Assembly: GCF_000482485.1 (NCBI RefSeq) | Contig: NZ_KI519436.1 | Location: forward strand, 230,986 to 294,985 | Direction: 5' to 3' | Length of the DNA stretch: 64,000 nucleotides | Source: Paucisalibacillus globulus DSM 18846 | Lineage (GTDB): Bacteria > Bacillota > Bacilli > Bacillales > Amphibacillaceae | Part shown: positions 52,252 through 61,686 of the stretch, piece after piece | Layout: each line of letters opens with the position of its first letter | How positions within the stretch are numbered: the stretch's first letter is position 1 | Notes under the pieces: model-generated | What the model was told of the DNA's origin: nothing | Database searches by the model: none | The model's input: only the letters and a program-made list of their open reading frames with translations | Position numbers and translations under genes: made by a program

Positions 52252-54660
52252 GTGACTTCGTTGTTCAAAATAAATTCTTTTGCTACACTAGTTTATTTTA
52301 AAAAAGATAGTGACAATCTGATTACAGCAGATAACCATTTTGATTTGTCCTATATACGTAATTACTTGGCTGAGCAAGGAATACATACAACACAATATCT
52401 TGAGCAAAATCCTAAATTAGTAAACGATCTATTAGATGATATGATTACCATTGGTAACAGGGTGTTTATATTTTATTTAGATGAGCAAAATTATGATATT
52501 ACTCAGTTTTTTACTCAAAAGTTAAAGCAGATTGATTTTCATTTTACAATAATTTGGACAGGGTTAATCCCTAGTGATTACATGGAGTATATTTCTAAAC
52601 AAAATTTTCATGACATGTTTATTTCTAATAACCTAGCGGAAGAGATATTCTCTGAGCTAATGGATTTAAGTAGTAACTATCCTAAAAAGGAAGCTACTTT
52701 CTTAACGAACAGGAGTGAGAATGGATCAATAAATCAAACTACACAATATACACCTTCTCCATATCAAACTGGAAATATACTAGCTAAACGAGTGAATAAC
52801 TATAGTATTAGATTAGATTTATCTAACCTTAATAAATCTCTTGAACTAGAGTCCACCTACATAGCCAACCAACTTATTAAAGATTTCCGTTTGTTCCAAT
52901 CGCAAGGTATTCAAGGTACTATCAAATTCTTAGATCATGACATTCTCGCTAATGTAGAATTATTCAACACCCTATTGAAGTCTATTAATTCAGAAGGGTA
53001 TCCATTTACATTTTCGGGACAGGTTAGTTTGAACAAATTGTCAATCGATATCCTCAACACATTAAAACGAAGTAAATTTAATCAACTTGAAATCCATATA
53101 CATGAATCAGATTATGAAGAAGCTCTTTCTAAAATATATACAATAGATAAGACAATAGATTCTGAAAAAATGAATATTTTGTATAGTATAAATTTACCAG
53201 AAAATATATCTATTGTAAAGAGGAAAGAACTATTTATTTTATTTGATAGGTTAGATGACATAGAGGGGATAGCTGAAAAAGTAAGGCTTTTGCCTCAGGG
53301 AGTCTCGGATGCAAATATAAATGGATTGAATTTACGGCGTGAATATCCATCATCGATAGTTCAAAATACGCTTAATCCATATAAAGCATTCTCTGCAATA
53401 CCCGAAAGAGCCCTTATTAATGGATATGTATCTTTTTTAAGCGGCTATTACCCCTACGACTTTGGAGGAGGTAATAGTAAGCATATTGGTGTTCAACATA
53501 ATTTCTTAAATCCTGCAACTTATAATAATTTAAGTAAGTTCTTAGGAATAAATAGTGCAATTATTAATCAATCAGAACAAAAAGATTCATTTCCTGGAGA
53601 GGAATTATTATATAGGAGTAACGGTGATTTCTTGCGTAAGAAGAATGATATATTCGACTATAACATGGCCGAGGCAAGAAAATATGGAACGTTTCTGCCA
53701 CATTACCATCAAGTTTACAAAACTGATGATATGTATGTAGAAAAACTCCAAATAGACGATCATGATCGTTCAGTACAAATCAAAGTCCTAAAAGCACCTT
53801 ATAGGAAAGCGAATGATTCCAGTCTATTGAATGACTACAATTTTTTGTCTATTCATACACAAGAAGACCTTGATCGCTTTCTACACGACATGGAGCACTT
53901 TATACAAAATGGACAGTTCCGTCACTTGTATGAGATATCAAGCTTATTAATGGATGGATGCAGGTGGGGGGGGCCTCGACAATGTACTCTAACGAAACTA
54001 CATCGGTTCCATCTGGATGACAATCAAAATATCCTACCTTGTGGAGGGTGTAGTAAAACAGTTGGTAACATTACAAGCTCCTATATAAATGTGGTTGGTA
54101 ACGCTGTAAAAATAACTGAAGAAGAGCAAGAAGTTCGAGGTTGTAGTAATTGTCCAGTAAAAGATAGTTGCTCCCAGTGTGTTATGCTACCCGATTTTAT
54201 GAATAGGGAACAATATTGTGAAATTAGAAGGAAACACCACTATATAGATGAATACATAAATGCTTCCAATACAATCAAATATTTGCTGCAAAATGTATCT
54301 CTGTTCAAGGATATCAATTTTCAAGATGTAGCCGTATCTACATCAATGAAATCACATATCTTTTCAAATGATATTTCAGTAAGGAATTCTTTTGTAAAAG
54401 AACATATTTATCTTGTGTACATACAACAAACGCCAATTATCGTTGAAAGTAGAAGGTCTAAATTGTTAAAAATCAATTCCGTTGTAGCGATGGTGTTTGA
54501 AGGATTATTAAAAGGTGCCCCTGATGAAGCAATAAGCGAAGAATTAGTGAATAGATTTCAAATTAATCAAAAAGAAGCAGAAGCCATATATCAAAACACA
54601 ATAGGTAGATTGCTAGAATTGAATTACATTCATAATAAGAAAATATCCGTAGTGAACTAA
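52252..54660 (+). CDS. Radical-SAM-like RiPP maturation protein lacking the AdoMet cluster motif, with SPASM-type cysteines and PqqD-like domain
   Basis: About 800 residues; GTG at 52252 or, with better spacing after AAAGG, TTG at 52261. Order: an N-terminal alpha/beta region resembling a cobalamin-binding domain (about 1-145, TIIWTGLIPSDYMEYI), a TIM-barrel-like region (about 175-350, LNKLSIDILNTLKRSKFNQL), a Cys-rich region (about 567-655: CRWGGPRQC, CGGC, CSNCPVKDSCSQC, YC) like the SPASM auxiliary-cluster domain, and a C-terminal PqqD/RRE-like winged helix (about 700-795, NSVVAMVFEGLLKGAPDEAI). The CxxxCxxC that would bind the radical SAM cluster is not present before the barrel. It may bind the leader and hold auxiliary clusters without radical chemistry. 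The first gene after the precursor. Confidence 0.75.
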   Translation: MTSLFKINSFATLVYFKKDSDNLITADNHFDLSYIRNYLAEQGIHTTQYLEQNPKLVNDLLDDMITIGNRVFIFYLDEQNYDITQFFTQKLKQIDFHFTIIWTGLIPSDYMEYISKQNFHDMFISNNLAEEIFSELMDLSSNYPKKEATFLTNRSENGSINQTTQYTPSPYQTGNILAKRVNNYSIRLDLSNLNKSLELESTYIANQLIKDFRLFQSQGIQGTIKFLDHDILANVELFNTLLKSINSEGYPFTFSGQVSLNKLSIDILNTLKRSKFNQLEIHIHESDYEEALSKIYTIDKTIDSEKMNILYSINLPENISIVKRKELFILFDRLDDIEGIAEKVRLLPQGVSDANINGLNLRREYPSSIVQNTLNPYKAFSAIPERALINGYVSFLSGYYPYDFGGGNSKHIGVQHNFLNPATYNNLSKFLGINSAIINQSEQKDSFPGEELLYRSNGDFLRKKNDIFDYNMAEARKYGTFLPHYHQVYKTDDMYVEKLQIDDHDRSVQIKVLKAPYRKANDSSLLNDYNFLSIHTQEDLDRFLHDMEHFIQNGQFRHLYEISSLLMDGCRWGGPRQCTLTKLHRFHLDDNQNILPCGGCSKTVGNITSSYINVVGNAVKITEEEQEVRGCSNCPVKDSCSQCVMLPDFMNREQYCEIRRKHHYIDEYINASNTIKYLLQNVSLFKDINFQDVAVSTSMKSHIFSNDISVRNSFVKEHIYLVYIQQTPIIVESRRSKLLKINSVVAMVFEGLLKGAPDEAISEELVNRFQINQKEAEAIYQNTIGRLLELNYIHNKKISVVN

Positions 54661-54724
54661 GTGAAAGTGTTTTTTTATGAAATATGAAGCATTAGAAAGT
54701 AGAACTAAAAAGGAGTGTTCTTGT

Positions 54725-55780
54725 ATGCCTATAAGTATTTATAACTATGAGAAAGTTAAGATACCACTTATCTTAGAAATCACGAAGAATACTACTCTTA
54801 AGAACTTAAAAGATAGTTATTATCTTGATAATGATTGGCAGCATGGGCCTAACACAATGATCGTATTCCGTAATGGTTCTGAAGAGAAGTATTTGTTAGA
54901 TGAATTAAAAGACTTTGTCCAAGAATATACAGATAGAAATCCAATAAATAAGGATTTTGTTAGACAAAGACAAGAATTATATAGAGAAAAACAAAAAACA
55001 TTAGTAGAAGTTGAATATCGAGATAACGTTGATGCGGACTTATTATTTGAACATGGCCAAGTCCAAGTAAGACCTAAAAAGAGTGGAATCTATAATTCAA
55101 AAAAGCATCGCAACATCTTTGACCACTATAGAATTAGACTAAACGGAATATACTTAGAAATCTTAGAGAAGTTTAAAGATTTATCAGTCAAAGAAAAAGC
55201 ACATCTGTTTTTATATCAATTCCGTTTTATAGCAACATTATATGAGGAAGGTCCGAAAAACGGTCATCTAACATTTTTATCCCATGCGCAAGGATTCTTA
55301 TCCAATATTGAAGTTAGGGGGTTGAATAGTAATATCAAGGAGAGTTTTGAGAAAAAAAGAAGTGAACTATTTACTAACAATGACATAATACTACGAGATG
55401 ATTTGAAAGATATAATGCTAGAGTGGGAAGCAAATTGGACTAGTATAGCTGAAGAAATGAATGAAAACTTCCGCAAAGAAAATTATGATGATTCCGAAGA
55501 GGGAGTTGGGTTAAAGCCACAGCTTGAGCTATTAAAAAGAGAAATTGCTCCTTTAAACAATGATTTTCATAGTGATTTATTAAGTTTAGATGAAACTGGT
55601 GAGCTGGAGCAATTTATTCATTCTAAAAAAATGCTTATATTTAGGGACATCGTAAATTTATTTTACTTAAGCCTCCCGTTATTTGAACAAAGTATGGCAG
55701 AGAAACAATTTTATGCCTACTCTGTTGTAAAATATTATGAAGCTTATTTTAATGGTGAAGTCCTTTATACTATCAAATAA
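54725..55780 (+). CDS. Divergent SpaB_C-like protein, candidate thiopeptide pyridine synthase or elimination protein
   Basis: ATG at 54725 (MPISIYNYEKVKIPLILEI) follows AAAAAGGAGTG and is preferred to an ATG 16 codons earlier without a site. The 351-residue protein has the outline of the SpaB C-terminal family: WQHGPNTMIVF at about residue 40 aligns with the GGPHVRLRF-type motif, EHGQVQV with the EHG segment, and FLSHAQGFLSN follows. It is longer and more divergent than the second SpaB_C protein at 63088. In thiopeptide clusters such longer, divergent members are the [4+2] pyridine synthases (TclM/TbtD, about 350 residues), which is the inferred role. Elimination or another function remains possible. 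Confidence 0.6.
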   Translation: MPISIYNYEKVKIPLILEITKNTTLKNLKDSYYLDNDWQHGPNTMIVFRNGSEEKYLLDELKDFVQEYTDRNPINKDFVRQRQELYREKQKTLVEVEYRDNVDADLLFEHGQVQVRPKKSGIYNSKKHRNIFDHYRIRLNGIYLEILEKFKDLSVKEKAHLFLYQFRFIATLYEEGPKNGHLTFLSHAQGFLSNIEVRGLNSNIKESFEKKRSELFTNNDIILRDDLKDIMLEWEANWTSIAEEMNENFRKENYDDSEEGVGLKPQLELLKREIAPLNNDFHSDLLSLDETGELEQFIHSKKMLIFRDIVNLFYLSLPLFEQSMAEKQFYAYSVVKYYEAYFNGEVLYTIK

Positions 55781-55798
55781 AGGGTTGGAGGTCTAATA

Positions 55799-58399
55799 AT
55801 GTATGTAAATCCGTTTATATTAAAAAGAGAAAATATATTAGAAAAAAGCGCCATCAAACATGAGTTTGATACGGAAATTTTTCTGGAAATAGATCATTTA
55901 GAGGGATTATTGAACGATTCCCGTGATGAAATCATTGATAATCTAAATGAACTACTAATGAAATCAAATAACTCATTACTGTTGAATGCTATTAGATATT
56001 TAAGAAAGAATAAGTTTCTTCGATTTGTTAATAGTTCAAATGAAATTAAAGAACTCGTTCCAGAAAATTTAAAGGAAGAAATTGAGAAGTTTAATAGTTT
56101 GTATAACCAATTTGTTTTTTTATCAGAGAGTGCAGAATCCATGTATAGCAATAGTTTGAAGGAAGTGAGGCAGCGATTTATTGATATCTTGAAAGAAAAT
56201 TCCTCTATAGCAAACGGACTGCACATGGTTAACCCACAGATTTATTCTAAACTAACATCCTATTTACATACACCTCTTGAGGAACATAAAAGTAAACATC
56301 GTAAGGTAGAGGGCACATTATACAATTTCATTAGTCGGTCAGCTCTTAAAACAAGTCCGTTTAGCGATATAACAAATGTTGGTAGAGTTCAGTTACTTGA
56401 TCAAAATATTGTTGCTGAAAACTACCATAAATCTGTTTCTTTAAATTATACATTTGTTTATAAAATGACATTTTATTATTTGTATAAATCTAATCTATTC
56501 ATTGAAAATATTAACTATACCATTCCTCCATTTTCAATTTCCACAGAAAATGGGCAGCATTATATCGAGTTTCTTTCGAAAAAGGATAACACAGAGAGAG
56601 CCAAAGTGTATCTGTCTGAGGAACGTTTAGGAAAGTTAAAGATACCTAAGTCTCTTGTTGACCTTTTCAATGAGAAAGATATGGATAACTATTTAACCTT
56701 TGATGAACTTCACTCAATATTAGGTAAAGAAATTGCCAAAGAAAAAATACATTTTGTTATTCGTAACTATCTAAAAATTGGATTGCTAATACCAGTAATC
56801 GGATTTAATGAAAAAAATTACCAGGCTTTAGTTGCGGATGTCAAGAATAAGTTAGTTCACTTATTAGAAGAGAAATCCTATATCGAATTAATTACTTATC
56901 TTGATGAAATATATGACACGACTAAGCAAATTTCTTCTGCAAAAGAAATTCATGAAAAGCATTCCTGCTTTAATAAGCTAAACTCTATTTTGAAAGAAAT
57001 TAAAGAACGTACAGGTATTAATTTTTCTTCTAATCAAGTCTTTTATGAGGATGGTTATTACTCAGATGTAGAATATATGGAAAGTAAGGTTCTGGATCAA
57101 TTCATAAGTCCGCTCTTGCAAATACAGAAATTCACATTAATCTTCGATACTAGTATTAGATTACGTTATGAATTTGCTGCAAGATTAAAAGATTTAGGTA
57201 CCCAGGATTACCTAGAAATGGATAGTGATTTCTTTTCTATATTGTTTGACCTATCAAAGGATATGATGAGCTATTGGGAAAATCCTGCATATATTGCCTC
57301 TGAACAATTTCATTCAAAAGATCTAAGGGAATTGGACAAATTAAAATTTGATTTTATGGAGGATATCAATACGCTTTGTAAACACGATGCGTCAAGTACT
57401 ATCGATATCAAAGATTTGATTGATACATATATTCAAAAGATACCTGAGAAGATTCTAATGGAAAAAGGAATAAGTACTGGCGTCTTTGCTCAAATCAATC
57501 AAGACAACTTAATCATTAATTCGTTATATGAAGGGCAAGAAAGATATTCGGCTCGATTCATGAATTATTTTAAAGACTATTTAAATGAAGATGCCGATTA
57601 CCGGAATTATATAAAGGATTTCTATGATGATAACAACTACTATGAATTAACAGATACATATGGTTTTAATGGCAATGTAAAAGAACAAAGACTTAGTAGA
57701 GAATGCTATACACTTGGGGTTGGAACCAGGAGATTCACAATGGAGAATAATGATTCCCTTCATATGGTGGAAGACTTTAAAGTGGACATACGTGACGGCT
57801 TATTCAGATTTATTGATGTGAATGGTGAGGAAGCGAAAATTTGTTTTAGAGGATCCTTGTCTCCAACCTATATGCCTGGGTATATTGCGATATTGTTACA
57901 AATGTTCACCTCTGGGGCGATGTATTATAAATTAGGCGAGATGGTTAAGAAAGAACATATTCCAAGAATAACGTATGGCAATATCATTCTTACTAGAAAG
58001 AGAGTTTGTTTAACATTCATCCAAGATGAATTAATTAGAAAAGAAATAGAAGGAGATTATGAGTATTATAAACGTTTGAATTTAGTTTTTTCAAAATTTG
58101 AACTTGATAAAGAATTCTTTATCGTAATTGATCGAAGCACACAATTAAATGATGAGGAACTTCTTAAGTTTAAACCGCTCTATATTAATATAGAGAATCC
58201 CTTATCTGTTAAAGTGTTTGAAAAAGAAATAGTTGATAAGTTTGATAAGTCCGTACTGAAGTTATTGTTCATGGAAGAGTATTTGAGTAATTCTGGTCCC
58301 TATGCGAAAGAATTAAATTATGAAATTTATCAGAAGGGTGGAGAGGAAGATGGAAGAGTTTTTAGTACTGAATCGGCAAAATTCAATGATTTACTTTGA
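55799..58399 (+). CDS. LanB-type dehydratase, N-terminal glutamylation protein
   Basis: An 866-residue protein of the lantibiotic dehydratase N-terminal family. The signature region SRSALKTSPFSDITNVG is at about residues 178-194, and the acidic C-terminal third contains CYTLGVGTRRFTMENND and TYGNIILTRKRVCL. The SpaB_C elimination domain is missing from its end, as in thiopeptide (TclK/TbtB) and other split LanB systems, where this half glutamylates Ser/Thr with glutamyl-tRNA and a separate protein eliminates. ATG follows TTGGAGGTCTAATA. The next gene overlaps by 50 bp. Confidence 0.88.
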   Translation: MYVNPFILKRENILEKSAIKHEFDTEIFLEIDHLEGLLNDSRDEIIDNLNELLMKSNNSLLLNAIRYLRKNKFLRFVNSSNEIKELVPENLKEEIEKFNSLYNQFVFLSESAESMYSNSLKEVRQRFIDILKENSSIANGLHMVNPQIYSKLTSYLHTPLEEHKSKHRKVEGTLYNFISRSALKTSPFSDITNVGRVQLLDQNIVAENYHKSVSLNYTFVYKMTFYYLYKSNLFIENINYTIPPFSISTENGQHYIEFLSKKDNTERAKVYLSEERLGKLKIPKSLVDLFNEKDMDNYLTFDELHSILGKEIAKEKIHFVIRNYLKIGLLIPVIGFNEKNYQALVADVKNKLVHLLEEKSYIELITYLDEIYDTTKQISSAKEIHEKHSCFNKLNSILKEIKERTGINFSSNQVFYEDGYYSDVEYMESKVLDQFISPLLQIQKFTLIFDTSIRLRYEFAARLKDLGTQDYLEMDSDFFSILFDLSKDMMSYWENPAYIASEQFHSKDLRELDKLKFDFMEDINTLCKHDASSTIDIKDLIDTYIQKIPEKILMEKGISTGVFAQINQDNLIINSLYEGQERYSARFMNYFKDYLNEDADYRNYIKDFYDDNNYYELTDTYGFNGNVKEQRLSRECYTLGVGTRRFTMENNDSLHMVEDFKVDIRDGLFRFIDVNGEEAKICFRGSLSPTYMPGYIAILLQMFTSGAMYYKLGEMVKKEHIPRITYGNIILTRKRVCLTFIQDELIRKEIEGDYEYYKRLNLVFSKFELDKEFFIVIDRSTQLNDEELLKFKPLYINIENPLSVKVFEKEIVDKFDKSVLKLLFMEEYLSNSGPYAKELNYEIYQKGGEEDGRVFSTESAKFNDLL

Positions 58400-59978
58400 T
58401 GAAAATAAAAGTATTATAAAAACCTATTTTAAAGAGGTATCCATTGAAACATCACGAGAACAATATGAGTTCCTAATAGAAATACTAAATGCTACAAAAA
58501 ATGAGATCGCAATTCGTGATTTAGTAGAAGAATACGAAGATCAAAAATATATAATGAAACTATTAAAAGTATTGTATGATGCAGGATCCATTTTACTCTA
58601 TCCTGTTTCTAATAATTTATCATACTATTTCCAATATGGCTGGTTTAGGGTTCTGTTACAATATCTACCTACGAATAAAGATATTCTTCAAAGTTGCCGT
58701 TTATTGGTAGAAGCATCCGTTTATGTTACACAAGAAGTAGAACGACAATTACCCGAATTAAAGCTGTTATTACTAGAAAATGGTGTATCTGTTTCCGAGG
58801 AAATAAGAGGTGAACTGAATGATAATGATTGGGTCATTTGCATGGGGAATGATACTACGCATCAACAACATGTCATTGAGCTATCATTATCAATTGAAAA
58901 ATTAGTCGGGGTAAAACGAGTCAACAATCAATCTTTATATCATCATAATATGGATAAGGACACTTTACTATTCAAAGAATCCTTACTATATAAGGTGGGA
59001 CCATATTATGCTATGTTGTACATGATAAAATCAATCGTTGGTATATCCTTATCGGCTTTTTCTTTGAATAAAGAAGGAAAGTTTTATGAATATAATGTAG
59101 AAGTAGATAATTATAAGCAAACTGTGGAAGAATTTTCTTTTCCAGAACCCACACAATCAAAGGGAAATTTAGATTATATAGGAAGTTTTGAGTCATTCAT
59201 TAATCGGAATCCTGCTATTCCGATTTCTGTTTCGGGTTGGAAGGATATTCATGGTGACTTATTCCAAATGGGATTTGCTACCTATTCCTTAACAGATAGT
59301 GTAACAAAGGATACTTTTGTTTATGCTGGTTTAGATTATATTGAAACAGCCATGAAATCTATTGTAAACGGTCTATCATACTATTTGAATAAGGATTTAA
59401 AACAAGTGAATTGGATCGTGTCTACTCCCGATTCTTATTATCTAGACAAAGTATTATTATTATTACAATATGTGGAAGAACCGTATGCGTTTTATAAGTT
59501 GGAACTATCGAATCATCCTGATAATAAATTTACCGAGTATTTACATACACTTAATGTTACTCCAGAGTTTTTTGTTAAGAAGTACAGCAACTCTAATTCT
59601 TATACGGTTTATCTATACGACCATGAAAATGACGAATTATATACGGATAGTAAAAAGACAATAACTATTGAAAATAAAATAGTTGAACTTGCATTACAAT
59701 ACATCTTATTAAAGAATAATCCTCAACAATCAATTTCAACTATTATAAGACCTATTGCCCATACAGAAATGGAAGAATTATTACGAATGGACTTTAGTAT
59801 GTTAAATGGCTTTGAAGCGCCGGAAGAAAAAAGCTTTATAGAGAATGGACTACGTTTGTTTAAGTATTCTAACCTGCACACTGTAGAACATGCATGGAAG
59901 TATGAAGAACAATTAAATGAAATTAATTTGGTTGTTCGAAAGATTGAGGTGGAGACCAATCAAACAATTAGTGTCTAG
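58350..59978 (+). CDS. Ocin-ThiF-like (E1-like) cyclodehydratase partner with N-terminal RRE
   Basis: ATG at 58350 (MEEFLVLNRQNSMIYF) follows GGTGGAGAGG; the frame's earlier ATG lacks a site. The 542-residue protein has an N-terminal winged-helix RiPP recognition element (about 1-85, QYEFLIEILNATKNEIAIRDLVEEYEDQKYIMKLLKVL in parts), an E1-like middle region (about 110-250) with no adenylation glycine loop, and a C-terminal domain seen in TOMM F-proteins. In thiopeptide pathways (TclI/TbtF type) it binds the leader and presents it to the YcaO protein. It overlaps both neighbours. Confidence 0.8.
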   Translation: MEEFLVLNRQNSMIYFDENKSIIKTYFKEVSIETSREQYEFLIEILNATKNEIAIRDLVEEYEDQKYIMKLLKVLYDAGSILLYPVSNNLSYYFQYGWFRVLLQYLPTNKDILQSCRLLVEASVYVTQEVERQLPELKLLLLENGVSVSEEIRGELNDNDWVICMGNDTTHQQHVIELSLSIEKLVGVKRVNNQSLYHHNMDKDTLLFKESLLYKVGPYYAMLYMIKSIVGISLSAFSLNKEGKFYEYNVEVDNYKQTVEEFSFPEPTQSKGNLDYIGSFESFINRNPAIPISVSGWKDIHGDLFQMGFATYSLTDSVTKDTFVYAGLDYIETAMKSIVNGLSYYLNKDLKQVNWIVSTPDSYYLDKVLLLLQYVEEPYAFYKLELSNHPDNKFTEYLHTLNVTPEFFVKKYSNSNSYTVYLYDHENDELYTDSKKTITIENKIVELALQYILLKNNPQQSISTIIRPIAHTEMEELLRMDFSMLNGFEAPEEKSFIENGLRLFKYSNLHTVEHAWKYEEQLNEINLVVRKIEVETNQTISV

Positions 59979-61686
59979 AGAAAAGGGTTTAGTTACGCAT
60001 GAGATTAATCAATATATACTTGTGGCATACGAATCTAATAAATTAGGTTGTATGGAATGTGTTCGAAAAAGGATACAAGATAAAGGTTTAAATCATTCTG
60101 TTTCCTTTAAGCCTGAAGTGAATCAACTTGATTCATTGATAGTGGAAGAACTAAAGCGGGAGGTTGTTAAGGAAGAAGGACATTACTATTTTGCCTATAA
60201 TCTACTAACGAAAGAGATCAATAAACTGCTAATGATTAAATATCCTCAATGTAATGGTTGTAAGGTAGAGGAAACGATTGAAGAATTAGAAGAAAAGGCT
60301 ATTATTCCAACAAATGATACAATGAATTACGGATATAGAGCAAAGTCATTTGATGAAACAATTCGTGTTTTTACTCGTGATATGGATAGCTTCTTACATC
60401 CACTGTTCGGTCTATTTGATACACATAGCCGGAACATTTCGGATAGTATGCCGCTTATCAGTTTGTACGTCACATTAGGAAGAAGAAAATTCGATGCACA
60501 TGGGAGACAGGAAACTTATAAAGGCTCCTTCTTTACGGCTATGTTAGAAGGGCTTGAAAGGTTCCATGGAGTTGCACCTCCAACAACCAGTCGATATTAT
60601 GCTAGCGAACAATCTCTTGCGAATCAAAAGGAGGATTTTGTATCGCTTTTTCGGTTTAGTCATTTACCTGAATCACTGTTCTCTGAAGAATTTGTGCAAG
60701 TTGAGGAATATTCAACGGATACCGATATTTTTTGGCGATATGCTTATTCTTTCAATCAGAAGAAATATAAGCTAATTCCGGAAGAGGTAATCTATTTCTC
60801 TACACATGACTTCTATGACAAGCCACATAATAAAAGGTACCTACTGGATAGTTCGAATGGTATTGCCTTGGGCTCAAATACAATTGAGGCAGCTCTTGGT
60901 GGTTTATTTGAAATTATTGAACGGGATTCCTTTTTAGTTCACTGGTACTCCAAATCCAGTCCAATAAGAGTAGAAGGAATTACAAATCTAGGAAATAAAA
61001 ACATCAATTTGATGATTGCCTATTTGCAATCAATCGGATATAAGGTCCATATATTTGATGTAACACTGGAAAGTGAAGTACCTACTTTTTGGGTTTTAAT
61101 AGAACTAGTAGAGGAAGATGAAGAAAAAATTGCCTTCTATACAACAGCTGGGACACATATTAATCCTGAGGATGCCATCGAATCCGCACTTGTGGAAGCG
61201 TCAACATCCATACGCTCATTCATGATGTATCAAAAAAGAATATATAAAGGGATTGTACCAACTGATTTTGTAGAGGATTATAAAAAAATAGTGAAGCTCG
61301 AGGACCATCTATACTTATATTCATCACCAAAGATGCGATTTGCTTTTGATTTTGCTATTCAAACCGATCGAGTAATGGATGCTAAGGAATTGGTAGAAAA
61401 ACGCTCTACCTATTTAAATAAATTTTCCAATCAAGGGAAACTATTGGACACGCTTATTAGTAAGCTAACGATATATCATGAAATTTTCCAAGCTAATTTG
61501 TCGAGTAATACCCTAAAAAGTCTAGGCTTAAATTGCGTGAAAATAATAGTTCCAACCATGCAAAATATTGGCTTTGGTTACTTATACCAAAATATTAATC
61601 GCGACAGAATTAAACAAGCAGTTATGTTAAACGGTCTAAATGGCGAAACTGAGGTGATGAATCGTGAACCACACCCTTTTCCATAA
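59917..61686 (+). CDS. YcaO-domain cyclodehydratase (azoline-forming)
   Basis: About 589 residues. An N-terminal zinc-type region holds two CxxC pairs (GCMECVRKR at residues 45-48 and CNGCK at about 112-115). The YcaO domain follows: LEGLERFHG and GGLFEIIERDSFLVHW (ATP/Mg Glu residues), TTAGTHINPEDAIESALVEA, and the C-terminal HPFP that fits the Pro-rich end needed by azoline-forming YcaO enzymes. It would convert core Cys (and perhaps Ser/Thr) to azolines with ATP. The start is ambiguous because the gene overlaps the E1-like gene by 62 bp; GTG at 59971 is another possibility. Confidence 0.88.
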   Translation: MKLIWLFERLRWRPIKQLVSREKGLVTHEINQYILVAYESNKLGCMECVRKRIQDKGLNHSVSFKPEVNQLDSLIVEELKREVVKEEGHYYFAYNLLTKEINKLLMIKYPQCNGCKVEETIEELEEKAIIPTNDTMNYGYRAKSFDETIRVFTRDMDSFLHPLFGLFDTHSRNISDSMPLISLYVTLGRRKFDAHGRQETYKGSFFTAMLEGLERFHGVAPPTTSRYYASEQSLANQKEDFVSLFRFSHLPESLFSEEFVQVEEYSTDTDIFWRYAYSFNQKKYKLIPEEVIYFSTHDFYDKPHNKRYLLDSSNGIALGSNTIEAALGGLFEIIERDSFLVHWYSKSSPIRVEGITNLGNKNINLMIAYLQSIGYKVHIFDVTLESEVPTFWVLIELVEEDEEKIAFYTTAGTHINPEDAIESALVEASTSIRSFMMYQKRIYKGIVPTDFVEDYKKIVKLEDHLYLYSSPKMRFAFDFAIQTDRVMDAKELVEKRSTYLNKFSNQGKLLDTLISKLTIYHEIFQANLSSNTLKSLGLNCVKIIVPTMQNIGFGYLYQNINRDRIKQAVMLNGLNGETEVMNREPHPFP

